Origin: Chinchilla lanigera
Taxonomy: Eukaryota > Chordata > Mammalia > Rodentia > Chinchillidae
Direction: 5' to 3'
Length of the DNA stretch: 64,000 bases
Assembly: GCF_000276665.1 (NCBI RefSeq)
Contig: NW_004955501.1
Coordinates: forward strand, 4,458,833 to 4,522,832
Part shown: positions 32,481 to 42,460 of the stretch, one piece after another
How positions within the stretch are numbered: the stretch's first letter is position 1
How the letters are laid out: every line of letters begins with the position of its first letter
Notes under the pieces: model-generated
What the model was told of the DNA's origin: nothing
What the model saw: only the letters and a program-made list of their open reading frames with translations
The model's database searches: none
Position numbers and translations under genes: made by a program

Positions 32481-33140
32481 ATTTATCTGTCTTGTGTTTG
32501 ATTTTTAGAGATATTTTCTTTTGATTTAACTTTATTTAATTAGTCCACAAAATATCCATATGTTTACAATGTCAAAGGTATAAAACAAGGGACATCCAGA
32601 GAATTTCAGCTTCAGAGAATTTCATTTTCTCTGAATTCTTTTATACTCCCTTCTCATATAGAAAGCCATTTTCACTTACTCTGAAACTTTTATTGCTTTC
32701 ATTTCAAAATATAGGCAAATATCACTATTGATGTCCCTCAGTCTGTATTACATAAAAGGTGGCATATTATACATGATTTTATACCTTGCCTTTCTCAAAT
32801 AAAAATATATGTCCTGTACATTATATCAAGAATCTATACAGAGATCTTCCTTATTCCTTCTTTATAGCTTTATAGCACTCTAGTGGGGACACACTGGTGT
32901 ATTAAGCCATTTCCCTATTGCTCAGTGTGTTTTTCTATACTTTTGCTATTACTAACAATAAATAACCTTATATTATTTTGTACTACTTACTACTCTATCC
33001 TTCAAATAGATCCTAGAAGTGGGAATTTCTGGATAAAGACACAATTGCTGTGTAATTTTGTTTGGTATTACCAGATTCTGTCTCACAGGCTTTGTTCCAT
33101 TTTTCTGTCCCATCATTGTATACATTTTAAAGAGTGAAGT
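32481..33140 (-). repeat. old L1-like fragment, antisense (tentative)
   Basis: The series GTGTATTAAGCCATTTCCCT, TTTTGCTATTACTAACAATA, CCTAGAAGTGGGAATTTCTG resembles the antisense old-L1 3' region (the 'mountain' of CAGTCC...TTGCTATTAC...AGAAGTGG landmarks). It is strongly diverged. Confidence 0.5.
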
Positions 33141-33264
33141 GACAGTTTTACTTAATCTTTACAATAGTTTAGAAATTATATATTTGGAGCCACTTACACT
33201 TATAATCGATATACTGTAGCACTTAATTTTGAGAGAGTAAAAATCTCTTCAAGAAAGGAACTCA

Positions 33265-33914
33265 AAAGACAAAAGATAACAAGCTCTGGTGAGCCTGTGC
33301 AGGAAAGGAAATCCTCGCACATTGCTGGTGGGGATGGAATTCATGACAATTATGGAGAACAGGGTGGAGAGTCCTCAAAAAATTAAAAAGTAGAAGTACC
33401 GTATGATCTAGGTATATGCACTCAGAGAAAAAGGAACCAGTATTTTGAAGCGACATCTGCATTTTCATGTTCACTACAGCCACTGTTAACAACAGCCAAG
33501 CCACAAAACAAGCTGCATATCCACCAACCAATAAATAGATAAGGTCATGGGGCACACACACACTAGAGGATGTCATGTAGCATAAAAAATACCAAATTCT
33601 GTCATTTGTCACAAATGGACTTGTAGATCACAGTGTAAAATAAAATAAGCCAGGAACAGGAAGAACAAGTGTCCATGATCTCACTCATATATAGAATCTA
33701 AAACAATTAATCTCACAGAAGTGGAGCATAGAAAGGTGGGTGCCAGAGGCTGGGGGGGGGGGTAAAGGAGGGGAGGGGAAGCCTGCTCAGCAGTATTAAG
33801 GATGGTTCGATGGGACACAGGGACGTCTGCTGTGCTATTTGTACAGTAGAGTGATTGTAGAAAACACACATTTCAAAACAATAGACTGGATTCTGGATAT
33901 TTTCACCATTAAGA
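33265..33914 (+). mobile_element. old L1 3' end (end of ORF2 and 3'UTR), sense
   Basis: CACATTGCTGGTGGGGATGG, GTACCGTATGATCTAGGTAT, GTCCATGATCTCACTCATAT and TAGAATCTAAAACAATTAAT are consecutive L1 3' landmarks. A purine tract with an 11-nt G run (about 33752-33762) and GGAGGGGAGGGG follows, the G-rich 3'UTR motif of L1. Confidence 0.88.
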
Positions 33915-34120
33915 AATGATTAATCCAGGTGCAGTGGCACACACCTGTAATCCCAGCGCTCTGGGAGACTGAGGCAGGGAGAGTATACCTTTGAGCCCTG
34001 CCTAGGCAACTTAATGACTCAGGAAGACCCTGCCTCAGAATAAAAAGGGCTGGGAAGATAGCCCAGTGTGAAGGTCCTGGGTTCCAATCCCAGTGCACCC
34101 CCTCCTACACACACCCAAAG
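33915..34120 (+). mobile_element. B4-type SINE (B1 + ID), sense
   Basis: B1 half: GCACACACCTGTAATCCCAG...GACCCTGCCTCAGAATAAAA. ID half: GGGCTGGGAAGATAGCCCAG...GGGTTCCAATCCCAGTGCAC. The same dimer form is seen at 48875-49050. Confidence 0.8.
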
Positions 34121-34232
34121 AAAGCTAAATTTTGGGGGGTGGTAGATGTGCTTACTCTGATTTAGACATTTTGTAGCTACAGGTACAGTGCTTGAGACCC
34201 TGGGTTTGATGGTTTGATTTCCAGACCACATC

Positions 34233-34234
<2 letters not shown>

Positions 34235-34273
<39 letters not shown>
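34235..34273. repeat. (CA)n microsatellite
   Basis: About 19 uninterrupted CA units. The open frames across it are artefacts. Confidence 0.97.
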
Positions 34274-34275
<2 letters not shown>

Positions 34276-34363
34276 CCCAAAACAAAAAAAAACAAACAAA
34301 GTTGCAGCATACTCCTGCACTGAAACAGCACCTGGTATCCATAAACATGTACGATTCTCAAAA

Positions 34364-34735
34364 CAAGATGATAGGAAGTTAGCGATGGTTATTATATTGC
34401 ATATTGTTATCTTAAAAGTAGTTGTTCAGATATAGGCATGTAAGACTGATCAAACAATATAAGCACTAACTGTTCCTTTCAATAAACTAATAGAAATTAG
34501 TAGTACAATTATCTTAGCTATCTTGTGTGTATATATTTATATATATTTCCCCCTTCCTTCTTTTCTCCTTTCCCCCATCCCAGTTGTTCTTTCCTTTTGA
34601 GCAGTTTCTTTCACTTTCACAATATCTATTGTACCTTTTGTATCTTATTTACTCTTTCATTTTTTACACTAGTGAGAAAATACGATGTTTATACATGCGA
34701 GACTGATTTCTTTTACTTATGAGTGTGTTTTTTAA
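34364..34735 (-). mobile_element. antisense retroelement 3' fragment with one AT-rich unit
   Basis: It starts AAAACAAGATGATAGGAAGT, continues GGTTATTATATTGCATATTG and TTATCTTAAAAGTAGTTG (the AT-rich unit), then GTTCCTTTCAATAAACTAAT. A pyrimidine-rich stretch with CACTAGTGAGAAAATACGAT follows. The order of the first part matches 62095-62270. The pyrimidine part matches antisense L1 3'UTR at about 61370-61620. Confidence 0.6.
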
Positions 34736-34916
34736 AATTCTCTTTAAAAGAAAAAAAGAAAATCAAAAAACATGTCCAATTTTTATGTTTTAATTATTAG
34801 TTTAAAAGGTAAATTTACCAAAAAATATGTTTTTTTGCTCTTAGGCGAACTTTTAAAAAAAGTGGTATTGGAGATTTTAAAATGATTGGTTGTATTTGTA
34901 CTATTCCTCGGTGAAG

Positions 34917-35005
34917 TGTGAGACTTTGATGTCAGGGAGACCTGCGTCAACATTCCTGCCTTTTCACCTATGACAAGGTGACCCTGGTCACTTAAACCTC
35001 TGGAG
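34917..35005 (+). repeat. MIR fragment, sense
   Basis: GAGACCTGCGTCAACATTCC...CTATGACAAGGTGACCCTGG...CACTTAAACCTCTGGAGCTC follows the MIR core order. Confidence 0.6.
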
Positions 35006-37601
35006 CTCGTAGGGAGAGCTTTGCTGAGGTCACGCACGAACAGTTCTCTGTGGGGGAAATTCGCGTTAGATGACTTATTCTGGTCAAGTTCACACTGTCC
35101 TTCCTTGGTCCTCATGGACCCAGGCAGAGGAGGCAGCGATTGTAGAATGGACAGACTGGAGGTACGCTGAACCACTCACTCTGCTTTTCCCCAAAGATTT
35201 CTAGATTTGACTTTGAAAGTCCCACGGCCTGGAAACCCCTAGGTCCTGAGTAAACTGGAACAGTTTGTTACCCTAGTAGGGTGATAAGTCTGGCTCAAGG
35301 GGCCCCTGTACCCCTGCTACCTCTGCTAGAGACAGGACACGGCTCTACCCCATTGTTCTCAAAAGGTCATGTGGCAGAACAAAACAAGCATAGCTCCTGT
35401 CACAGAAGGGAACAGAAGTGCCTTGAAGTTAAAATGAGCCCCTCATCTTCCAGGTTGAGCCATCCAGGGAAGTATGGGTGCCTGGCCTCTTTCTCCCGGC
35501 CAGTGGCTGGGAACAGTTTTAGAAAAGGTCATTGTCCTTTGGTATCAACCTCAACTGAAAACCACTACCCTGCCCAGGTTGCTGAGGTTGGTATTTTACC
35601 GAAAACAATGGTGAAGTCTATAGTTTGCTTATTAATTGCTCTGAAATAGGGATCTCAGTGTAATAAAACGCAGTCCCCTGAGAGTGTATTTCATCACCCT
35701 ATTCACTGGGGTTAGTCATTGTTTAGAAGTGACCAAGCGAGGGAGAACGCTGGTGCCCGGCAACCTGAGCTGCAGGACTCACAGAAGGAATTTGCATGCC
35801 AGGTTTTTGTCACCAGTGCTGCCTCTCAGCTCCAATTATTTCACCATTTTCCTGAAAGAAAATTGTCCTCCCCTGGGCTGTAGGACACCCAAAGTTGCCA
35901 AAAAGTTAGCCAGTGAGGCCGAAACTGAGGGCTTTACAGGGAGCCCCCTCCCTGCCTGCAGCGTCCCAGGGCCGCCGGGCCTGCCCACGAGCATCCTCAG
36001 CCTCCAGCGCTTCCCTTCCTGCTAGAAGCCAAGAAATGGCCTCAGGCGTGGCTCTTCGGGCCTCCGAGGTTTTAGCCCTGTGGATTTAGAACTTGAGTCA
36101 TTCATCCCAAATCCCATTAATTGCCTCTGAAATTGTAACTTCATGTTCAAAATAGCATAACGATCCTTCAAAGCCCTTCAAAGCCCAGGACTCCTTCCCC
36201 GCGCGCGGGCACTCTGTCAATGGGAAATGAGTGTAGTCTCCTGTGGCCGGTCACTCACGCCGCTCCCTTTGATCTGACAGTCCACCACTTGCAGCTCTTC
36301 TCCTGCAATTTCAAGCGCATTGTGTTACATTAACACTGTGGGGGATGTTTGACCGCTCTGGTGGCCTGGCACCCCCCACCCCCGACACCTAAGAATACCA
36401 ATTTCTCCACGGTGGGCATCCCAGGCAGGGTGATACCAAGTGAGGGCGGAATGTCTTCTCTCAGCCCTCTGTGACCCCTCTGATACAGCACACGGTGGCA
36501 CCAGGCCCAGGTCTGGTCAATGAGCCTTCTGCTCCTGAGACCTTATTCTCCAAGACAGTGAGCGATGGGCAGTGGAGCAATGTCTGGACTTCAGCACACT
36601 CACCTGCAGCTCCCAGAGTGGCTCAGATGCCCGCCGGCGTTCAGGCACTGGCCTCCAGTGCACCCACAGGCTGCCATCTACCACCCAACCTATGCGCTCT
36701 GGACACAGTTGGCAGGAGCCCTGATGTGCCAGGGACCTTGGCACTGGGTGGGCACAGGCACCTGGTGGAGGAGAAGGCCAGTGGGCCACCATGAGTGCAG
36801 CCTTGCTCACAAAACAGCACTGGCTCTTGAAAGCCTGGGAAATGAAAAAAAATTAAAAATTTAATCAACTGTTTCTTTTGATTAAGCGACGCATACACCT
36901 CATACAAAATTCAGACTGCATATGAAAACCCCAGTAAACTCCAGTCTCTGTCCTGCTCTCATCCCACCCCATCCCATCCCCCACCCCCGGAGTTTTGCAT
37001 CCTTCCCCAGCTAACTCACAGCCAGCGCTATGGTGACCTGACAGCATGGACAGGATCAGTCTTCTCACACTGTGCCTCACTCTGCTTTCTTCTGCTGAGA
37101 GCACAGCTGAGAATCTCTCCCCAGTGTGGGCAGGACGAGGCAGCTGGGTGCTTTTGCCGAGAGGAGCATGGATTCATTGGGAGGGATTTGTCTCCAGCTG
37201 GCAGCAATCCTAGTAGCCCTGGCTGCTGGCCAAGGGTGGGTGCAGCTTGACTTCCCTGTGGGTCTCCGGCAGCACTGCCTGTGTTGTGTTGGGAGACAGT
37301 ATTTGGGAGATGTAGCCAAGGCCACCGGGCATCTTCTCTGAGGGTGTCTTCTCCATGTGTGCAACACTGACGTTGCTGCCCAGTGCAGGGTGTGATGGAT
37401 CGGGAAGGCAGGCCTTTTTCATGTTTTGGCACCAGGCCTGACACATAGTGCTCCAGGAATATCTTCCTGCCCTGCCTTCACAGCACAGGTCCTATGCTGT
37501 AGTGAGTCTAGGCAATTGCTTTCCATTTCTCCAGCCCTTGCTCAAGGAAGGGTTTTGTTGGTTCTTGTGGGCTCTTGTTTCTTCTCCCTGAAATACCCTG
37601 C
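35006..37601. other. single-copy, GC-richer sequence, no gene recognised
   Basis: Open frames up to 138 codons on both strands lack domains and overlap heavily (37028-37444 minus, 37077-37367 minus, 36471-36864). The 36080-36420 stretch looks complex and non-repetitive and could be a conserved non-coding element, but that is only an impression. No CpG island by eye, apart from a local CGCGCGCGGG at about 36200. Confidence 0.4.
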
Positions 37602-37991
37602 AGTTATGGTTTATATCTGGATGTCCCCACAAAGCCCCTGGGTTCATAGGTGAAACTTTTGGGAGGTGATTGGATCATGTTTGTCAGTGGACTCATCCAC
37701 TGATGGGTGTGGAGCTGGATGTGATTTGGGAGGTGAAGCTCAGTGGAAGGAGGCAGTCACTGGTGCGTGGCCTAGAGGAGTCTCTCCCTTCCTCCTCCAT
37801 CTCACTCTGCATCCTGCTACCACGCCATGAGCTCTTTCTCCTCTGCTGTGCCCCTCTGCCATGCCGTCCTGCCTTGGAGCAGGCTGCCTATGGACTGAAA
37901 CCTCTACAAAGGTGAACCAAATAAACCTTCCCTCCCTTAACTTGTGGGTGTCGCATATTGTATCTCAGTGACCAGAGAGTAACTAAGACAG
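37602..37991 (+). mobile_element. MaLR/MLT1-like LTR, sense
   Basis: Ordered landmarks: CAGTTATGGTTTATATCTGG, AGGTGATTGGATCATG, CATCCACTGATGGGTGTGG, CCTTCCTCCTCCATCTCACT, TGGACTGAAACCTCTACAAA, GGTGAACCAAATAAACCTTC and GAGTAACTAAGACA. About 390 bp, near full length. Confidence 0.85.
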
Positions 37992-38097
37992 GTGCCAAGT
38001 CATTTGTCACCATGGAAGGCATGGGCATGGTTCCTGTCTACATTTTCAGGGGTGTTTTTTTATCAGCTAGACTTGAGCTCCTCCCACAGACTGCAGG

Positions 38098-38560
38098 GCA
38101 CTGGAGATGTAGCTGTGGATGACACAAAGTCCAGCACTCAAGAAGCTTGTATTCTGGAGAGGGAGACAGACAATAAGCACGTAAACAATAAACACGTAAC
38201 TAACAGGAGACCAGGGGTTGGGAAAGGTCTGGGAAGGCCTGGAGGAAGTGGGGGAGCATGATACGCAGTGTCAGGGCACACAGTGTGGGAACACTGGAAT
38301 AGACAGAGGCTCAAAGTGCTGGGGTGGGGTGGCCGGGGCTTGGGGGACAAGGAGCTTATATTCTTGGAAATGGAGAAGTAAGGGGACAGAGGTACAAAAT
38401 GAAGTTCTAAATTTTGCTGCTGGGGTAGGGTACAGGTGGGCAGATGGTTCAAGTCACAGAAAGGACTTTGGATTTTACTGTGGAGGCTGGGAAGCTCCCT
38501 CTGGGGTCTGAAGCATTCTAGGAGAGTGAAAATATGGGGCTTTCTTATCAAAGCCATTGC
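38098..38560 (-). repeat. L2 3' region fragments, antisense
   Basis: AAGAAGCTTGTATTCTGGAG, GAGACAGACAATAAGCACGT, and further right GGAGCTTATATTCTTGG and GATTTTACTGTGGAGGCTGG follow the antisense L2 pattern with insertions. Confidence 0.55.
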
Positions 38561-38697
38561 TTTGTAGCTGTGTAGGGGAATGGCTGTAGCATGAGGAGGC
38601 AGAAGCAGGCCCCAGGGAAGGGTTGTGGTAATGATCCCAGTCGGGAAGATGAGCCCAGTCAGGGTGGGCTTGGATGTGGTGAACAGGGCTCTGATTC

Positions 38698-38831
38698 TAG
38701 AAGGGAAGATGGGCTGGGGTATAGCTCAGCAGCACAAGTGCCTGCCTGGCAAGCACTAGGTCCTGAGTTCGATTCCCACTACAAAAAAAAAAAAAGAAAG
38801 ACAGAAAAGAAAAAAAAATAGAAGGGAAGAT
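38698..38831 (+). mobile_element. ID SINE with 13-bp TSD
   Basis: TAGAAGGGAAGAT lies at 38698-38710 and 38819-38831. The body has TATAGCTCAGCAGCACAAGT and GTTCGATTCCCACTAC. The tail is A-rich with G interruptions. Confidence 0.93.
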
Positions 38832-39839
38832 TAGGAAGAAGTGCTGATGGATAAGAGTCAGAGAGGCCTGAGGGTCACCCCAGGCTTTTGCCTGGGGCAC
38901 CTGCAGGTAAGAGTAGGGGAGGCTGCGGTGGGAGATACCTAGGGAAGGGGCAGTTCTGCTCAGAAGGGACACATGCTGGGACATAAGGGCAGGACCCTCC
39001 ACCCGTTCCTCCCCATCTGGCTGTCTGGCTGCCACGAAACAAGCCTTTCCCAGGATGGGCTTTGGCTGCTTCCTCATACCACACCCTGCCGGTGTCGGAG
39101 ACATGAGCAGGAAGAAAGTCCAAAGATGCCACCGCCCTCTAGGGCCACCAGGTGGTGCCTGCCCTGCAGGGGTCTCCTCAGGGGAAGGGGCGCTGGCTGC
39201 CCTTTGCTTTCAGCAGCTTGGCACAGTCTGTTCTTGTCCCTCCACCATGCTGTCGGTGGCCAGTAAGCTTGTTGTGACATTTACACAACAGGAAGGCAGT
39301 TGGTGGCTCTGGGAGGTGGCTAATTTGTTAAGTGAAGGCTTGGGTTATCAACAGATAGTGTGGCCTCAAAGGCAGAACATGAGAGGTCCAGACCCAGCCC
39401 TGCCACTGTGGTGGGAGACGCTGCACTTCCAGGATGAGAAAGCTCTGTGTCCTCTGAAACAATGGAGCCTGCTGAAATGTAAACAGCTCCCCTTCCCGGT
39501 GAAGTCCTGGCTGGGACATCCCCTCTCCCCTCCCTCAAGGCCTCCAAAGAGAAGCTGCAAGTAAGGAAGTGGGAGGGCCTGACAGCTGGGAAGGGGCAGC
39601 TCCTCCTTTCTGAGTCGCTGGACACTGTTGCTTGAGGTTTTGTTCTGGTCGCTTAGTGACACACGTGAGCATGGGGAGAGGCTGCCATGCTCCTTCTTTG
39701 AGAATCGTGCTGGAGCCCTGGGTTATGAAGGAAGACATAGATCCACAAATCAGGAAGGGGGAGGGAAGCAACAGGTGTCCTCCTTTGGCCAGTTCCAGTC
39801 TGTAGGCTGCTGGGATCAACGGAAATATAATGATAGTGG
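38832..39839. other. no gene recognised
   Basis: Open frames up to 169 codons (39055-39564 plus) exist. The plus and minus frames overlap throughout, are rich in G/P/S/W and show no domain or conserved motif. I judge them chance frames in GC-rich DNA. Confidence 0.4.
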
Positions 39840-40010
39840 AGTTTAGTGTTTGTAGAGGGCTTCCTGTGTGGTTGGCACTATTCTAAGCACTTGACACGGA
39901 GTATATTGCCTAATCCTCTACCTGGCCAATGAGATAGGCAATATTACTATCTCGCAGTTGAAGAAAGCAAGATTTTGAGAGATTGGCAATGTGTCTAGGA
40001 GTGGAGGGAG
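39840..40010 (-). repeat. MIR, antisense
   Basis: TTGGCACTATTCTAAGCACT, TGCCTAATCCTCTACCTGG, GAGATAGGCAATATTACTAT and TTTTGAGAGATTGGCAATGT give the antisense MIR order. Confidence 0.75.
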
Positions 40011-40212
40011 GAGGGCAGAAGCCATGCCCAACACAATAGTCTTCATGGCAGCAGCTGCCCTTGGCCAGGGCAGGGGAGAACCAGATCATGCCAGGGTATC
40101 TGCCATTCTGGTGCTACAACATAGAGACCTTCCATACACACTAACTCAGGGGTCGTTCTTTATCAAGCCATAATATTCTGTTCGGTTTTAATGCATTTTA
40201 AAGTACCAAAGT

Positions 40213-40345
40213 AGCCAGGCATGGTAGTGCATGCCTGTAATCCCAGCACTCAGGAGGCTGAGGCAGGAGGATCACTGTGAGTTCAAGGCAAGCCTGGGCT
40301 ACATAGTGAACTCAAGGCCAGCCTGAACTACACAGCAAGACCCTC
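40213..40345 (+). mobile_element. B1 SINE, sense
   Basis: GCCAGGCATGGTAGTGCATG, CCTGTAATCCCAGCACTCAG, the duplicated CAAGCCTGGGCTACATAGTG / CCAGCCTGAACTACACAGC module, then GCAAGACCC. Its tail is replaced by a CT-rich microsatellite. Confidence 0.93.
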
Positions 40346-40391
40346 TCTCTGTCTCTGTCTCTGTCTCTGTCTCTCTGTCTCTCTCTGTCTC

Positions 40392-40426
<35 letters not shown>

Positions 40427-40431
40427 TACAC
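40343..40431. repeat. (TCTCTG)n/(TC)n/(CA)n compound microsatellite
   Basis: It follows directly on the B1, replacing the usual A tail. Confidence 0.95.
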
Positions 40432-40804
40432 AAACCAGAAGAACAAGAAAACATGAACAAAGTCTCCATTACCACAAATTAGGCAGTTGAGTTTCCCATA
40501 TTTGGGAAAATCACAGAGATCTGCATATCCACAGTATAGTAGATAAGCCTCTGGAAAATCATCTTTGTGATCAGTATCGTTCCTGAAAGATAAGTATCAT
40601 TTGTTTTGTAAATAAATATTACATGGAATCCCTTGTAAATGGTGTTTTATTAGCACAATTATCTGAGATTTCCTAGTTGTAGCATTTATTCATTAAGCCT
40701 AAGGATGAGAATAAAGTAGTTTTGGTCAACATGATCATTTGAAGTCTAGGAAGACCGAAATGAGTTGGTCTCATGCCAACCTATGTGTCTAATGCCTTCC
40801 CATG
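40432..40804. other. AT-rich sequence, nothing recognised
   Basis: No open frame of note and no repeat landmark. Confidence 0.4.
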
Positions 40805-41030
40805 TGTCAGGGTTTGTCAACTTGGCTACTATTACCATTGGAGGACAGATAGTTCTATGTCACGGGGGGGCACTCCTGTGCCTTGAATGATGCTTGCTAT
40901 ATCTCCAGTGTCTCCCATTAGATGCCAGTAAGTACAGCCTCCTCAGTTCTGAAAACTGAAATGTCTCTAAACACTGTCAAATGTCATTTGAGGGACTAAA
41001 TCACCCCACTTGAGAGCCAGTATCATTTAT
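40805..41030 (+). mobile_element. hAT-Charlie-type non-autonomous DNA transposon relic
   Basis: TTGGCTACTATTACCATTGG, ATAGTTCTATGTCACGGGGG, TGTGCCTTGAATGATGCTTG, CATTAGATGCCAGTAAGTAC, GAAATGTCTCTAAACACTG and CCACTTGAGAGCCAGTAT follow the expected order of a MER-type hAT element. Confidence 0.7.
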
Positions 41031-42299
41031 TTTGATGGTGCAGTATCAAGAAATCCAAGGAGAAACGTTTGCAATTGGCAAGTATGTTTTATTTGTTTTT
41101 TAATCAGTTATCCTGACACTCCCAGGACCACCTTTAATTAAATAGAAGTTTTATTCCATTGTAAAGTCTGCACAAAAACAGTGACCTAAATTACATGTGT
41201 TGGTAGTTTTCAATACACTAAAATTTGTGTGTAATACACTTGAATGGGTGTGTTGTTTTTATTATAATTTTGAAGAATAGAAAAATCTTCATGTTAAAAA
41301 CATTCAAACCAAATGTTGGCAGATCCCCTGAAGCCCTTTGGGAGGTGGCTTGGAGCCAGTAATGCTGGTTTCACAGAGAGGACGCGATCATGTCACAGGT
41401 TGGGACTGCAGGGGAGGATGCCTGTCCTGTCTGCCCGTCTGAGACCACTCAGCCTCATCAGATGGAGCTCTGAGGAGCAGAGAGGCCATGTGAGGCCTGG
41501 GAGCCTTTTGAGAGAGGGCCCAGAATTACAGCACGGAAATGACGGATTCAAGGGCTGAGCGCTAGGAAGGAAAGGCTGCTGGTCCCCTGCAGTACCAAGA
41601 AAGAGACTGTAATCTTGGTGGTGCAGGGCCAGGAGGTTAAACTCAGAATAACCATAATGAAAACAATCTGTTTGCACCGTTTGATGCTTCCAGAAATTCC
41701 CGGGAGTGAGTCCAAGGTAGAGAATCCCAGCCGGAAGTGCTGCTGGTTGGAACGGAGAAGGTGGTGGTGGGACAAGGGGCAGGAGGAGAGCATCTTTGTC
41801 AGCTTCTGAAGATGGGGGTGTGGGGGTGGCAGCCCCCAGGAAAGCAGTAGCTGGGAGAGCAGGAGGGGGTCCCCACACTGCAGAAACCACAGCTGGCTTT
41901 AATGTTCTTGGAAGAAGAGTCCTTTGCTGGAATCAATTTGTTCTTCCTCTGAGACTGAGCAGATTTCAGGGCTTGCTCCTCAGGAAATCTGTCTGAAATG
42001 AGGTGGGACAACAGACCACAGGCCACCTACCACCTCACCCACAGGGATTTGTAGTAGACAAGGGACTCCAACACTGTCTGCTTGCATTTCCTCCATTTCT
42101 GGGGTAGTTCTCAGTGGGAGGCTGGCCTAGGACTCCCAGGACAAGAGCCCCGAGTGCAGACATGACTGACGTCTGCTGTCCACAAAGGGCATCATGTACC
42201 TTTTTCTCCTTCACCTGCATCACTTTGAAGAATCCTGTTCTTGTCCTACCAGTTTCCATGTGTCAGAATTTTGTACCCCGAGAGACCCTGGAGATAATG
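41031..42299. other. apparently single-copy sequence, no gene recognised
   Basis: AT-rich to about 41300, then GC-richer. A 165-codon minus frame (41393-41890) is Pro/Leu/Ser-rich with no domain and overlaps plus frames. Judged chance. Confidence 0.4.
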
Positions 42300-42460
42300 T
42301 AGTCCAAATCTTACTTTACAGATGGGAAGAGGGACGTTTAGGCAGGTGATTTTTCCTAGATCACCTGCCCAGTGACTCAGCAGCTTCCTGCTCTTCTAAA
42401 TTCACCACCTGCTTTCTGATGGGGAAAGTGACTTATCCAGAGCCTCACAGCTAGATCAGC
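42300..42460 (-). repeat. MIR fragments, antisense
   Basis: ACTTTACAGATGGGAAGAGG, then GATCACCTGCCCAGTGACTC and GGAAAGTGACTTATCCAGAG, CTCACAGCTAG fit antisense MIR cores, possibly two copies. Confidence 0.6.

Noticed and set aside
39055..39564. 169-codon plus frame
   Set aside because: GC-rich DNA with overlapping frames on both strands, no motif, biased Trp/Gly/Pro/Ser composition; judged chance.
40343..40431. CRISPR-like or satellite array
   Set aside because: It is a simple TCTCTG/TC/CA microsatellite grown from a B1 tail. The genome is eukaryotic.
41393..41890. 165-codon minus frame
   Set aside because: Pro/Leu/Ser-rich, no domain, overlaps unrelated plus frames.
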